From Piper betle (Eukaryota; Streptophyta; Magnoliopsida; Piperales; Piperaceae), in assembly GCA_033002965.1 (NCBI GenBank), contig JAURVB010005953.1, positions 1 to 64,000 on the forward strand: a stretch of 64,000 bases of DNA, read 5' to 3'. The position numbers and the translations under genes are program-made. The notes beneath the pieces were generated by a model. That model had not been told where the DNA came from and did no database searches. It saw only the letters and a list, made by a program, of their open reading frames with translations. Positions 1 to 12,947 of this stretch are shown piece after piece. Position 1 is the stretch's first letter, and each line of letters starts with the position of its first letter.

Positions 1-1843
1 ATAATTTGATTGTCCATAAAGCAAGATGACTATATATATTAAAGTTGACTTGCCCATAAAACTAATTACAACTTTGATGAGAATGCAAAGAACCTTCATG
101 AAATTAGTCACTAAATGCTTGGGAAAAAATAGTAACTAAATAATTGATTAAAATAACATAATTATTTATTTCAGTGTCGTCCTTTCAAAATAATAGTAAT
201 AATAATAGTAGACCTCATGATTTGAGCCGCTCAAGACTCCTTTCAAGATCTTCTCAAGAAAGGAACTATAGTATTTATTATTTATATCATGTATGTGCAG
301 TGGTAATTATATAACAAGAAACTATTTTGTTGGGTCGGATGAAGCATGTGGTAGATTCATGAAACCCATGCTTGCAATATTTTTAAGAAACGATACATTC
401 GATTTTGAATATATATAAAGACAAGTACATGATTAGGTTGAATACATAGGTATACACATTAAAATCAAATGCATGATCAACTGCGACAATTTTTCTTGAT
501 CTTTTATCATCTTATCTCGAAGATGGATGACAACCAATGTTGATAAATAAAAATGCCCTCTTAGAAACTGGTAATGTCACAAGGGACAAGCTAAAAATAT
601 GTTGGGGAGAAGAAAGGACCATTTTTTATACTAGGTGAAAATAAGTCAGGTGATAATGTTGTGGGTTATGTGCATCCCATTTAAAATAATTTCTAACATG
701 TAAAACTATATAAAAGTTGTGTACAATGGTCACTGTCATATAAATACCTCAAAGTGTATCATATTTCAGATAGCAGTGACAATTACATGCCAGACAATGG
801 AGATGGAAATTGAAGGAGAAAGAGGGAAGCCACTTTTCACTATGACTGTATCAGAAGAACTGTAATCTAGCAAAGGATGGTTCTGGGCAGCTCACATCTC
901 AATCAAGAATTTATTCTCTTGGTGATAAGAGCCTATCAGTGTGTGAAAGGATGGAGAATTCATCTTTTTGATGCATGTTTCTTTTATACTTTGCAAAAAT
1001 AAAATTTTTGCTTCTTTAATTTGCCCTTTCCTGGGCAAGAATTAAAACTTTTTATATCTTTCTTGCTGAGTGAAGCTGAGAACATAAAGAAGTGGTGGGA
1101 GATGTCTTATCTACAACTTTTCAATAACACAACAATTGTTGTGGACAAGAAAAGATACATAATAAATGGGCACCAGCATCTTATGTTGCTTGAATTTTAA
1201 GAAAAGTGCATAGCAAATAGAAAGGCAAGTAAGAACATGATTTGGACTTGGTCAAGTAGCAAAGCCTTATCTTTTAGAGGTCAGTTCAGTTCTCAACTTG
1301 CTAGCCAGCTACCCACTTGGCTGTTGAGAAAAAGATTCCTATACTAATATGTAAAATAATCAACAAGTAAACTTAATTAATTTTGCAAGATAAGTACATC
1401 AAAATTCAGTTTTAAATATGTTAATTTAGGTAGTGCAGATACATTGTTCCCAACCAATCATGATTAATTTTGCTCAAAGCAATGCCAGAACTCTCTTGAG
1501 TCCCTTATCACATAGTTGAAATTATAGCAAGAAAACTTAAAGAGAAGGTATCAGACCTTGTGATGAAGAGATCAAACAAATATACAACATGCAGAACAAG
1601 ATATAGAGAGGGGAAGTTTGGCCAAAAGGTGACTCAGAAAACAAAATCTCAAATCCTATTTCCTCCCCTGGATGCTTCAAATACAATTCAGATCACTAGA
1701 ATGGCCAAGGAACAAAAAGAGTAAGAATTATCAAAATCTTACAAACATATAGCAAAGATGCCAAGAACATCTGACCTCATTTTTCTCCACTCGAACATAT
1801 ATAAGAAACACAAGACACAAACAAAGAGAAACCAAACAACACA
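1..1843. other. Intergenic, AT-rich, no gene recognised
   Basis: No open frame of convincing length or composition, no RNA gene and no clear repeat was found on either strand. The last few hundred bases lie downstream of the small minus-strand gene at 1844-2245 and may include its 3' untranslated region. Confidence 0.5.
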
Positions 1844-2245
1844 TTAGCATATTTCATGGAAGACTCTAGCAGAACTCGGGTAGGCAAAACGGGCAGAGAA
1901 GGAGCGAGAAAGGTTATCAGGTTCCATCCATGTTAGCCCTTGATCAAAGTTTTGAGCATACGTGCAAGGATCATATGGAACCTTGATAGACCCAGATGCT
2001 GGACAGATCTCCCTCTTGATTTTTCCCCACAATGCTTGCAGCCTTGGCTCATCTGATCGCGCCGAGTGGACGTCGAACTGGTAGTCAAGCTCGCCGCAGC
2101 TTCTGGCTCCGGTAATGCTCCGCCGGAGGCCGGCGGCTGACCTCCTGCCCTTGGTGCACCAGCTAGTAGAATTGAAGGAAGGGCATGAGCAGCAGCAGCT
2201 GGGGGAGAGCCTTTCAAGCTTGAGGCTAGAGTCCATAATGCCCAC
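1844..2245 (-). CDS. Small conserved plant protein of unknown function
   Basis: Single-exon frame of 133 codons. The C-terminal half (from about residue 52) has the composition of a genuine protein: ELDYQFDVHSARSDEP, then a basic stretch with WGKIKREI, a tyrosine-containing VPYDP segment, and MEPDNLSRSFSARFA near the end. This organisation resembles a family of short plant proteins of unknown function that I recall only in general terms. The N-terminal 50 residues are Ser/Cys-rich and low complexity. Two in-frame starts lie close together (2245 and 2236). A TATA-like box at 2276-2284 sits only about 30-40 bases upstream, so the second ATG may be the one used. No signal peptide or membrane segment is visible. 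The reading frame is intact, unlike most other genes here. I do not assign a function. Confidence 0.6.
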   Translation of the reverse strand: MGIMDSSLKLERLSPSCCCSCPSFNSTSWCTKGRRSAAGLRRSITGARSCGELDYQFDVHSARSDEPRLQALWGKIKREICPASGSIKVPYDPCTYAQNFDQGLTWMEPDNLSRSFSARFAYPSSARVFHEIC

Positions 2246-2275
2246 AAGAGAGATTGGATGTGATATTAAGATGAG

Positions 2276-2284
2276 TATTTATAA
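2276..2284 (-). promoter_or_regulatory. TATA box candidate for the small gene
   Basis: Read on the minus strand this is TTATAAATA, a good match to a plant TATA box, 31-39 bases upstream of the first ATG of the 1844-2245 gene. Its closeness to the ATG implies a very short leader or use of the second ATG. Confidence 0.4.
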
Positions 2285-2683
2285 TGCAAATACATGATTT
2301 GTATCCCACTCTTTGCCTTGTGAAAAAATAAAAGACTATTAGTGTCAAATTAGATGCATAAACCACTCTCGCAAATTGTAGGGATTTTTTTCAATGATAG
2401 TTTTTAAGAAAAAAATCATTGAATATTTACTTCAGCGTGCCCCCTCACATATTAGACATACTAATGTTGTCGTGTTGGTTGGCTATGAGATCCTTTGTAC
2501 TAGTTATATATTTACTAAATGATATGATAAAATTCAATATATTAATAAGATCTACTTATAAATTTTCGACTAAATTAATAATTTTAAAGAAAATACTTAA
2601 TGCATTATTTTGCACATGAGTGTCATTATTGTTAGATTTGGCAGCTTTCTTTAAGAACAAATATCACTTATTTTAACCCCTAA

Positions 2684-3368
2684 AATGAGTCAAATTATCA
2701 CTTAGCCCCTATACCAAGTCAACTCGTTAATTAACCCCCTTTATTTGAAAAAATATATATCTTTAATCATCCTCAAAATCTAACACCATTATATAAACAC
2801 CTGAGTGATGACAAAACAGGCTTAGAACAGGTTAATGGGGAATGTACCAATCCCACATAAAAAATTAAAATTAATTAAAAATACAAAATAAAAAAATAAT
2901 AACCATATAAATAGTTGACCGAAATAACAAAAACTTTTACTTTATTTAACTTTCAACTATACATCAATTTCTAACCAATATGCAAAAAAATAATTTGTCT
3001 TTACATAAGGGCTAATAAACGGCTTTGATGGAAAATTTTTAAAAATTTATTTTATGTGATTATTATATATTTTATTTTAGTAAATATGTTTTATTTTGAA
3101 ATATTTATTTTATTTTATATATCAATTAACATTACTCATTTAATATTAAATAATATTATTTTTTTCAGTGGGTTTTTCCATAACATCAATTAACTAATTG
3201 CAAGTTTGTCGCATCACCACTTAACATTTGTTTAACGGTATTAATTTTAAAAGAGGTTAAGCGATGTCTTTTTTAAATAAGGAATGCTAAGTGATGAGCT
3301 GACTTAGTCCAAGACGACTAAACGATAATTTGTAGATTTTTCCATATATTAAGTGATAATTTGTATGA
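2684..3368. mobile_element. Non-autonomous element with diverged terminal inverted repeats
   Basis: The left end (CAAATTATCACTTA, then an AGTCAACTCGTTAATTA segment) is matched by the reverse complement of the right end near 3255-3368 (CAAATTATCGTTTA, then AAGTCAGCTCATCACTTA). The interior is AT-rich and has no coding frame. The length of about 0.7 kb and the inverted ends suggest an old MITE-like DNA element. I could not fix a target-site duplication, so the family is unknown. The flanks of 2300-3816 hold nothing else recognisable. Confidence 0.35.
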
Positions 3369-6300
3369 TCAACCAAATTTGGTACACCATCGTTGTACAT
3401 GTCTGTAGTAGTCATGGCAGCTACACGAGGGATCCCCATGTCTCTTAAAACTCATTGCAAAACACAAATCTGGATTTCAAGATTAACTTAATTAAAATAG
3501 TATTCACTAAATTCACATTAAATAATCAAATCAACACAAAGTTTATGTTCAAGGTTTAGGATGCAAGTTTAGGGGTTTACAGTGTGATATTTTATCCACA
3601 ATTACAAATACACTTTCCTACTTAAAGACAAGTACACTAAAAACAATTACAGATTATATGAAAAAAATGCACTTCATAAATTTATTGCTGTTACATTTTT
3701 TTAGATATATACACCTCCAATCAAGGATGAACAGAATAAGACCGATACATTTAAGGAAATTATGGCATACAAAAAGCAATTTCAGGAGAAATTATTTTAG
3801 CACCAGCTTACTTGAATCATATGTTGACAAGAGCCAACTCTTTGATTAAAACCCGAAGTGATTGTTCCTGTTGTATGTTTTGCACCCACCTGGCATTGAT
3901 GCGAACTTGCTCAAGACTTTGCTTCAAAGTCCTGGAAATTAATGGTGTGTAACTGGGCTTGCAAAAAAAGCCTCAACTTCTTGAGCATTCTCCTCCAAAA
4001 AACATTCAAAAGGAACAAATCTTGGTTAGAAACAACGGATCTGAAGAAATTCAGGTTCAGGTGGTGATCTTACCAGTGAGACTGTGAAGCGGATAATTGC
4101 TGGAAGAAGAAAGCTTGCACTCCATTTCTGAGAAATTACATCCCAATTTCCTGAATATAATAGAATAGAAATAGGTCAGCAACAAGCACTTCAAATTTGA
4201 AAGAATTTCTTAAACAGAATTGTTCAGAGGCACACATAATCCCTTGCTCTGCCAAACCTAGTAAGCTTGCTGGACTTTTAAACAGACAAATATCCTTCAA
4301 ACAGGAAAAATTCACCGCAGTTCTAAACCACCATGCCCAAAAAGTAACAATCCAATTATGCATTGGAAACACGATCGACAAGAATAATGAATGACTTCCA
4401 CATTTAATTCAAGATATCCTTTCTTGCATAAATATAGTAGTAGCAGTTGTCTGAGCAACCTACCTTCAACCGTGACCATGCTACTTCATGCCCCTCCCAA
4501 CTTATACAAGAAATAGGATAAGTGATAAATTGTCAATCAACCTAAAAGATGCCTTGGTTTGTGTGAATAACCTCATCAAATATCAAAATTTCAAATCAAA
4601 GAGAAACACAGGTGCCAAACGTAACAATTAACCTTAGATGACAGCACGAACTTCAAAACATCCAGAACAATGTCGATCTGGACAGGATGCCATCGAACCT
4701 GCAAAAACATACCACAATTTATTGCCTATATACTTTGGAATTGTAAAAATCTCATCTAATGATAAGACAGTTATTGTCAAAGATGATAAAATTAAGTTCT
4801 ACGCTATGTTCTTAGATAAAGATAAAATTAAGTTATTGTTCAAAGACAGTGATTGTCAAAAAATATTACCGTTAAAGAAATAACCCAATCAAAAACACAT
4901 TACCTAAAAGTCATATCTTTCCTTCCCCAATATCAGTTTCTCTAAAAAGCTTCAGTAGATACTCAAAACCACTTCTGTTGATAGCATTAACATTTCTCAT
5001 TACAGACAATATGCAGCCTACAACAACAAAATCAATAAGCATTAGCAACTAAAAGTCATTCTAGCATCAAGGATACGCGAATTCAAATGTTTGAACCTTC
5101 CTTGTATCTGCAGAAAGCAAAGGAGTATCCGTCATTCAGGAAAATGTGAAACCGACGTGATGCTTCTTTGAGTGTTGAATCATGACCCAGAAATACAAGG
5201 GCAGTCAGAAGCTCTCCCCTCAATAACACACTAAGATGGCTCTCACCTGATGCAGGATCCCAACCTAACTTACTAAAATAAAAATTAAAACATTAAAAAT
5301 GAGACATCAGTCAGTAAACCCAACTGTATAGCCAATGCAAGGGCATCTTAGTTTATAGTCGTCTTTAATATTTTTGTAGGTTTAGGTTTTATGAGATTTT
5401 TTTATTATTATTATTTTTTTAGGTTTAGTCCATGAATATGTTATCTTCTATCACTGTAAATTGCCTGCCGATGATTTTACTTGTTTCCTGGTTTAACGCA
5501 GTTTTTTTATGATTATCTGTAAATCCTTACCCAGTTTTTCCTCTTTTTGTCCGCTTCACTTCATCTTATACCAAAATCCATCTTACATTTTAAATGTGCC
5601 TCCCACTTGCTCTCTTAATTTCAAGTTCCAACAACTTATTTTACCCAAATCAGACTGCATTTTGTGGAAAGAAGCAATACAAAAGAATTTGATCAGAATG
5701 CTGGATTATAACATTTGTTGTATTAAAATGAGCATATTAATCAGCATAGCTAATAATTTAGAGTTAACAAATTCTTGCAAGATCAAACATATTTGCTCGT
5801 TACCACTTGTGCCAGTTCGGACACTGAAGTCCGCTCCAATTTCCAAATGTGAAAAAAATTTAGATACACTGAGCAAAACCAGATTAAACACAAAAAAAAG
5901 TTGCAAAGTGATCAAATATCATGGAAACACCAAACAAAAAGAATTGTTTACGAAACACCAGTTAGTTAGATCAATACTTACTCGGCGGAAAACTGAAGAA
6001 GCTGAATAACAAATGTTTTCAACTCATCCAAACAATCTGGCATTGCAGCAGCAACGATCTTCACAACTCTAATGCTGATCTGATCACAAAAAGAGATAAG
6101 ATTTTAAGTTTTGGAACAGTATTAGAAAATATATCATGAAATTTAAAAAATAATTACAATAATGAGTCTTGATATCACAACATAATCAACCTCTTCTTTG
6201 TATGCATTCATCAAAGAGAGCAGAGAGGATAGTGGTTGCTCACAAACTTCACACAGAGCATAACAATCGTCAAGAATCCCTAAACACCAGAAGTGAAAGG

Positions 6301-8298
6301 AAACAAATTAGGTAACATGAAAACTAAAAGCAAGTTGATGATTCTCTATCAACACTTACCAAACCTAGACAAAGAACAAGCTTTCACTACTTTTTGCAGT
6401 CTTTCTGCAAGCTTCTCATCATATTTCACACTGTAAAAATCATGCCGCTCAAAATTGGCCATTACCCACCATTGTTCACTTTCCAACACATCAGCATTTT
6501 TTCTGTCCCCAAATGAGTGAAATTCACCTAGGCTTATATTTCCATTCTCACTTTCTAGCATAAAATTTGCTGTTCTCTTGTCCAACCCAAAAAGAAATGT
6601 CAATGGAACAATCCATTGCTCATCCCCAACAGAGGCATTTGAACAGAATTGTGACTGCAAAGTAAAGTTATGTCAATACAAGAGCCAGATGCCTTGGCGG
6701 TAAGGATAAACCAGCATAACGATGATGAACAACTTAAATGCCTGTATGTTAATTGTAATCTCGAATTCCAACATGTCATCCCTTGAGTTTTACACTGACA
6801 ACTGGGTATCCTTTTTGCTTTGTCCAGGTATTCATCAAGTTGTTGACCTCCACACCAGATTCCTCTGACAGAGTAGACGACAAGTCTTTGGTCTTGGCAT
6901 TCTTGAAAGCGTACTTTTTGACATATGAAGCTAGGATCTCTGAATCAAGAACAAACATATATGTGAAAAAGGCATCTGCATTGATTAAAAGATATTAACT
7001 GCAGATACATCATCATTACTAATGAGCAACTTCTTCACATTCTAAATTAAAAAAGACAAAGAAGAACACTTAACCAGTAAAAGCCAACTAAGTTGTTATG
7101 AACCTGAAATATATCTGCACCAAGAAATCTTTCCAACATACGAATAATTGAAGCGCCTATTTCATAGCTTATAGCATCCAAAATTTCATCAACTGAACGA
7201 GCAAGTCCCACCTCTACCTGCAGGTATGATAATTAGTATCAAATTGTTGATTCAAAGAATGTTGACTCAATGATAATCCAAACTGAAATATGCATTTTAT
7301 CTCTGGAAGCTTTGTTAATGTCATGAAGCGTGAAAAGACAGCAAAAATAGACAATAAAAACATAAACTTAATATTGATTCACAACATGAGACTCTGATTT
7401 TCCCTAAAAACTTTACCATTTACTTTCACATGGGTACCAATCCCAGAAAGTGGTTGTTTGGTGTCAAAAAAGGTATTTGACTGTTAAAATTTTGGCATTC
7501 ATTCTAACATGGATCCTAGATTATGATTATGACGATGTTTCCAACCCTTTTTAGGATAATGTGAAATAAGTAGAAGAAGATTAAGTCAAAGCAAATTTGG
7601 TGTATAGAAAGCTCGAAACTGTGATATCTATTTTACAATGTACAGCAAAATATTAATTGAAATAAAAATATAAAAGTCTGTCTAGAATCATTTTTTCCTT
7701 AAATCTGCACTTCCAATGATTCTACAACAGCAAAAAGGTTGGCTTGTTCATTTCTCTAGTTCTCTAATAAGTATAAAGTTATGCACATCTCACCTGAAAA
7801 TGAGGACAGGATTTTGAGTCACACCGGAGCAGGCTAAGGGAAGTGGACAAGTATATGACCATTTACCAAGATTAAAAAAAAAGGACAGAATTAAAAGCCC
7901 AATACAAGTCCTTCCTTTTGTTTCTGGTGCCAGTCCTCCCTTTTGTTTTTGGTGCTAACATGAATAACAAGACGGAAACTAGTCAAATTATGGAAACTAT
8001 TTTCACCTATTTGTCCAATGAGAAATCATTACACCAATAAACATATAAAAATTCTTGTAAATTTTAAATGGTTGTAGCGGTTCTATTAGAGAAATTAGCT
8101 CATCATAAACTAATGGAATAAAGAGAAAATGGACAAATCAATAGATTTGACAACCATTTTTATGACCAACTTTACTTATAATGTGAGAGTAGATCCATCT
8201 TTTAAACTCAACTTTTTTTTTGTTTTTGCAAAAATGAAAAATGAAATGTCCTATCATCCCTTTGTGTGTTAGGCTGGAAAACAAGTGGGAACAGAGAA

Positions 8299-8319
8299 TG
8301 TGTGTGTGTGTGTGTGTGT
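8299..8319. repeat. (TG)n microsatellite in copy 1 intron
   Basis: About ten TG dinucleotides, downstream of exon 7 of copy 1. The repeat is not present at the matching place in copies 2-4. Confidence 0.85.
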
Positions 8320-10590
8320 AGAAAGGGCAGAATGTGTATGTGAATAATTGCTTACTTCGATAGGGTGCAAGCGAATCCAGCCTCGAGCCTGTTGCAGTTT
8401 CGCCAACAAATTGAGTCCAAATTTTCCACTCTGGAAACAGGACATCGGTTGCCAAATAGGCTCACCTGACAGTTACATGGTTCACATACATAGGGAATAA
8501 GATAATAGAAAAAGAAAAGGAATCAACAACATGCGAACAAATATATTTACACATGTAGCAAACCTTCATTCAGCCACACATGGTTCCACCACTCCATTGT
8601 GACAAGGTTACAAAACCACTGATAGGTGATGTCATGGGTAATAACAATTGCAACCTATTTCACACAAGGATGGTTTGTATCAGCAATTGATGACTTGTTA
8701 AAATAACCATTCGAGCAAATGCAGATTCACAATGATAAGAATGGTGGAGTACACTTAGTACCCATTGCTTATTAGCAGCTGCAGAGGGCAAATCATCAGA
8801 GAGTAATGCTGCATCCTGATAGGTTATAAGACCATAATTTTCCATGGCACCAGCAAAATCAGGGATTGCAACCATATCCAGTTTTGGAAGAGGATAAGGT
8901 GTTGCAAAGTAACTACATAGCTCAAACAATCAAAAAGGTAAATAGTTAGTTGAGCGTACCAATAAACGCATGAAGAAGCTATCACAAAACAACAAACAAA
9001 ATCTGCCTACTTTTTATACAAATCAAGAACCTTCACTGCTACCTCTAGCCCAAACTTCCCTTGATAACCCTTTCCAACAGGACGATAAACACTAACCTTA
9101 ACTCCTGCAAAGCACTGTGTTAGGTAACATATTTAAAGTAGAGATAGTAATGTTTATTTTCAGTGGATCATATATTATTTTCAATATTTTGTTGGTAGTC
9201 CATGTATTTGCTTATTGGTTAGATCATGGTCTATTTAATGGGAATATGAAATAAAAGTTTTATGCTTTAATAGACCTAAGTCTTTCATCCCCAATTCTAA
9301 GGAGCAGCCTACCCCTCAAAGAGTGGAAACCTAAACTGGGATGCAAATCCTAATTTAGGCATCAATTCTTAATACATTTTTTATTAAAATCCTAAAATTC
9401 CTAAAACATACAATTACATAAATCCTAGAAAAATTCCTAAAACATTATTTTGTGTTGTACGCATGAATGAGCTTCTACTTTTTTGAATCCAGTTGAACTA
9501 AATATACCCTGTACTAGCAACTAATCTGGTGCGTTGGCTGATATGATCTTAGAAACTTTAAAAACTGTAATTAAATTTCTACATTTACCATTACTGGTGA
9601 CGTCTTCAATCACATCAAACAAGCCAACTACAAAAGCCACCAAATAAGTCAACATCACAGGTGACTCCTCATAACATACAGTTTTGACATCCCCATCAAT
9701 CCTCTCCTCCACAACAGGCATGTTGGATAGGGCAGTCACCTCAGAGGGTACCACTAGCGTTATCTTAAACGTAGCCTGCATTCATCAACTATCAAGCTAT
9801 CAAATATATAATATCAAAAAAAACCAAAGTTAATATTAAATACTTCCCTTATATTAAACATAAAGAAGTTACAGTTAAACCATCTAAATTTGTTTGCTGT
9901 ATGAGAACAAAAGGGTGCAGCTTCAAGTTGGTATGCGGTAGGAGGAGAAATGTTAAATTTGCCCTATGTTCTTTCCAAATGAATACTATCTGTCGTGTTT
10001 ACTGTCAGAATGGGTCTGAGCTTCAATCTAAAATGAGCAGCCACTTTGAAAAGCCGACGAACACACATGCATACAAGACACCGTTCATTGTAAGACTATT
10101 TTAACATACATACAATTCAAAATTTAGTGAATGTATACTATAAAACATGTTCGTCCAAGACACCACTCATCTCATCGGGCGACTATTTTAACAAATTTAC
10201 AATCCAAAACATACTGAATGAATACCATACATCATGTTTGTCTGCGCGCTAAGCCGATGCGACCTATATCCAGATCATTCAACCACCTGAGGTAGTAAAC
10301 ATTGAGCATTTATACTAAGAGCAAATTGGAAATGCAACTACCTTGAGAGCAGGCTCATCCCAGCAAGGGAAGCAGCGACTGTTTTCAACCGACGCGAACT
10401 GCGTCACGCCCATTTTCTCCTCCTCACCATTCACCACATACTTACTCCTGTAAAACCCATTCGTCACATCGTTCAAAACCCCCGAAAATCCGATCGACAG
10501 AACCCCCTCCCCGGCCGGGATCGGCTCGTCGAACGCGAGCACCACCGCCTCGTCCTCCGCCAACACCGCCACCTCCGACGGCCGGAGCTG

Positions 10591-10650
10591 CGAAAACAGA
10601 TCCCCAAACTGAACGACGACGATCGGAAAAGCGTAAAGATTTCGGGGTAA
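10591..10650 (-). other. Former mini-intron retained as in-frame sequence in copy 1
   Basis: These 60 bases correspond to a 68-70 base intron in copies 2-4. The GT donor and the AG acceptor are both lost here, and the segment has no stop and keeps frame. Family alignment by eye needs no residues at this point, so copy 1 would have gained about 20 residues. Confidence 0.55.
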
Positions 10651-10990
10651 CTGGGCGGCGAACACGACGGAGGCGGAGTCGACGGCGAGGTCGAGGGAGT
10701 TGAGGACGAGGAATCGGGTTTCGCGGCGGATTTGCAGGAGGACGTCAGCGGCGCCGGAGAGGTGCAGGCGGCGACGTTGGGCCCTGGGCGGGGGACGGCA
10801 AAGTCCGGAAGGCCGGTCTGGCCTCGGATCTGCTCCATCGGCGGCGGCTACAAACGCCGGCGAAGGTCGGAGGCGGCACCGATTTGTCCGGCGAGAAATG
10901 GGGCGCCAACGGGGCCTTATACTTGCAACCGTTTGAAAAGATTTAAAAATAAAAAACAAAAACAAAAGAAAACGCTCTTACCGCTTTTTT

Positions 10991-11000
10991 TGGGCCCCAC
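10991..11000. promoter_or_regulatory. TGGGCCCCAC motif upstream of copy 1
   Basis: This matches a plant site II / TCP-factor binding sequence and lies about 153 bases upstream of the start codon. The same ten bases occur at the equivalent position of copies 2 and 3 but not of copy 4. Motif identity is seen in the sequence; function is inferred. Confidence 0.45.
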
Positions 11001-11712
11001 TTGCCAGTTTATTTATTTGTAAAAAAAAAGAATTTAAAAATGACAGTTTTATGTTCTATTAATATTTGAATGGCATTTTTCACTTATTTATTTTTGGCCA
11101 ACCGTTGTTGAATCGGGAATATAATATTGTATCTCACTTAATTTTAATTTGTCCTCCATAAAATTAATAATAAAAAAATTGATGGTTTCAATTTGACCGT
11201 GGTCGAGATACTTTAGAATGAATAATCACCTGTAATTACAAATTATAATGGACGAAATATTATGCCATGTCTGAACATATAAAATCAAGTGAAAATAATT
11301 TTAGTAAAATCTACCAATCAGAATTGCTCAATGAGATGAACTGAGACAATATTTGTGGCACACCCTCCCCAATTATTAACTTATATTTAGGATGTGGGTA
11401 GTTTCTAGTATAGAATCTTGGGACTCGTGTTTTATACTTAGTAGTCAAGAGTGAAGACTTAGACTACGCCTCTATCATCTTTCACAAAATCAAACAGATT
11501 TGTCCATCTTTGCAACTTAGTAATGTTAGCATTCATGTTCTAAAAGGATGTTGATTCCTATTCATAGAAGCATGCTTTATTCCTTTGAAGGCTCTTTCTT
11601 TCTCGTCTCATTCTATTCATTCCCCATCAGATTTTCCTAAGCAGCCCGTTATCTTCCTCACATGGCCACGATGCGTCCCCGGGGAGCTTTTCCGGGCCAC
11701 AGACGTCAAAAC

Positions 11713-12664
11713 TGTTGAGATATTCCCTCCCATGAAAAAGCGTTCAGTCGCATTGAAAGTCGTGAAGACATGAAGATAAACCAAGAGGTACGACGAATTC
11801 GATGAGAGTTTGTGGAATACGTGAAGAGACTCATTAGTGAGGATTCTAATGCTCAAGAAGTAGTGTTTGGAGTTAGCTCTTCACTTCCAAGTGGTATTCC
11901 TATCTCTAGTTTATAAATATGTGATTAGAGGTATGTATTTGGTGTGCTTTCCCTTTGGGGAAGTTCCATGGAGTGTTCTCCTTTAGGGGAGACTTGAGAG
12001 ATTACATATCTAGACAGGGTCACTATTGGTAGTGCATGTGGGAGAAGAAAGTGAAATTGTTTGTTGTGAGGTGAAGATATGACTTCGGGTTCTTCGACAA
12101 GATCAACAGTGGTTAATTTCTTTTCTTGCTCTACCTTTGTCTGTGGATTGTAATTGGGAGTAGTGTTACTCTTTTGGGTGGAGTTTTCCACATTTGTGTA
12201 GAGTTTCTACTTTTATTGGGGTGAAGTTTTTCACACTTTGGTAGAATTTTCTACATGTATTGGGTGGAGTTTTTTCACATATAACGGGGAGTAGTTTCAC
12301 TCACAAAGGGAGAGTTTGGAGAAGTTTTTCATCATCTCAAGTTGAAGTGGGGTCGTAATCCAGGGTGTGAGATTGATCCATTTTTCATTTGAGGTATATG
12401 GTATTTTTCTCAATATCTCAAGAATTGTATCTTTCAGTTCTTGTTATTGATCTGATTTAGGTTAGGAGAGTTTTCTCAAATTTTATTTCGATATTTGATT
12501 GTAAGAGATTTCTTAATCAAAGTTGATCGAGTTGGTTGGTTTTCTTTTCTTTAAATTGGGAGGAAAGTTTCCATCCATTTTTATCTTGCGTGTCTCCTAT
12601 TCATTTCATTGAGTAGGGGAAATATTTTCTGGCTTGTTTTTGCTGGAGTGTATATTTCCCAACA
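11713..12664. mobile_element. Solo LTR, 952 bp, with 5-bp target duplication
   Basis: The segment begins TGTTGAGATATTCCC and ends TATTTCCCAACA, so it has TG...CA ends with short inverted termini. It is flanked on both sides by AAAAC (11708-11712 and 12665-12669). The uninterrupted site reads straight through in the sister spacer downstream of copy 4, near 37331-37342. There is no internal coding region, so this is a solo LTR left by recombination between two LTRs. The family (copia or gypsy) cannot be told from the ends alone. Confidence 0.85.
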
Positions 12665-12669
12665 AAAAC

Positions 12670-12947
12670 GCGGTTATATCACCGACGGGCACAAAGAATG
12701 CAAGACCTAGAGTGAGTGATCTTCACACATATTTGTGATTCAAAGTAACAACATTCCTGTGGTTGCACGCGTTACCGGCAAGTTCAAGACCTCGAAAAGG
12801 AATCCATACGTGCCACCATATCAGTCCTGTGCTGGATTCCGATAGACGGCCAACAAGGGGGCATTGGCAACTCTCTTTATCTAGCATGGAGAGATCTGTG
12901 CAGATCCTTGGGCATGCTTCGAACTAGATTGCTCTAGTGGCGAAGAC
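12670..12947. repeat. Spacer block repeated between aminopeptidase copies (S1)
   Basis: This block is repeated at 37342-37590 and in part at 28665-28790. On the plus strand it contains a frame with VQDLEKESIRATISVL, then GGIGNSLYLAWRDLCRSL in the cleanest copy, which looks like degraded protein-coding sequence. I do not recognise the gene. The block belongs to the duplicated unit, not to a transposon. Confidence 0.45.

Larger units (their letters stand above)
3817..10838 (-). pseudogene. Aminopeptidase M1 copy 1, decayed, zinc site lost
   Basis: Recognisable exons of an M1 (gluzincin) aminopeptidase run from a start codon at 10838 to a stop at 3817, collinear with the three other copies. The GAMEN substrate-recognition motif survives. 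The zinc motif HExxH is HDITY (8622-8636), losing the catalytic Glu and the second His ligand. Frame damage is spread through the gene: a 15-base loss and then a one-base deletion in exon 1 (about 10756-10780), a one-base loss just after the third zinc ligand Glu (8560-8562), an 8-base loss two exon segments later (about 8368), an extra base near 6777, a nonsense codon in exon 16 (about 4550) and a two-base gain in the last exon (about 3945). Copy 1 lacks the copia insertion found in intron 12 of the other copies, so it separated before that event. Intact enzymes of this family (APM1 in Arabidopsis) trim N-terminal residues and are tied to auxin transport and growth. This copy cannot act that way. 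Confidence 0.9.

Noticed and set aside
5509..6009. 166-codon plus-strand open frame
   Set aside because: It lies across an intron and exon 12 of copy 1 on the opposite strand, has no recognisable domain and is not kept in the other copies.
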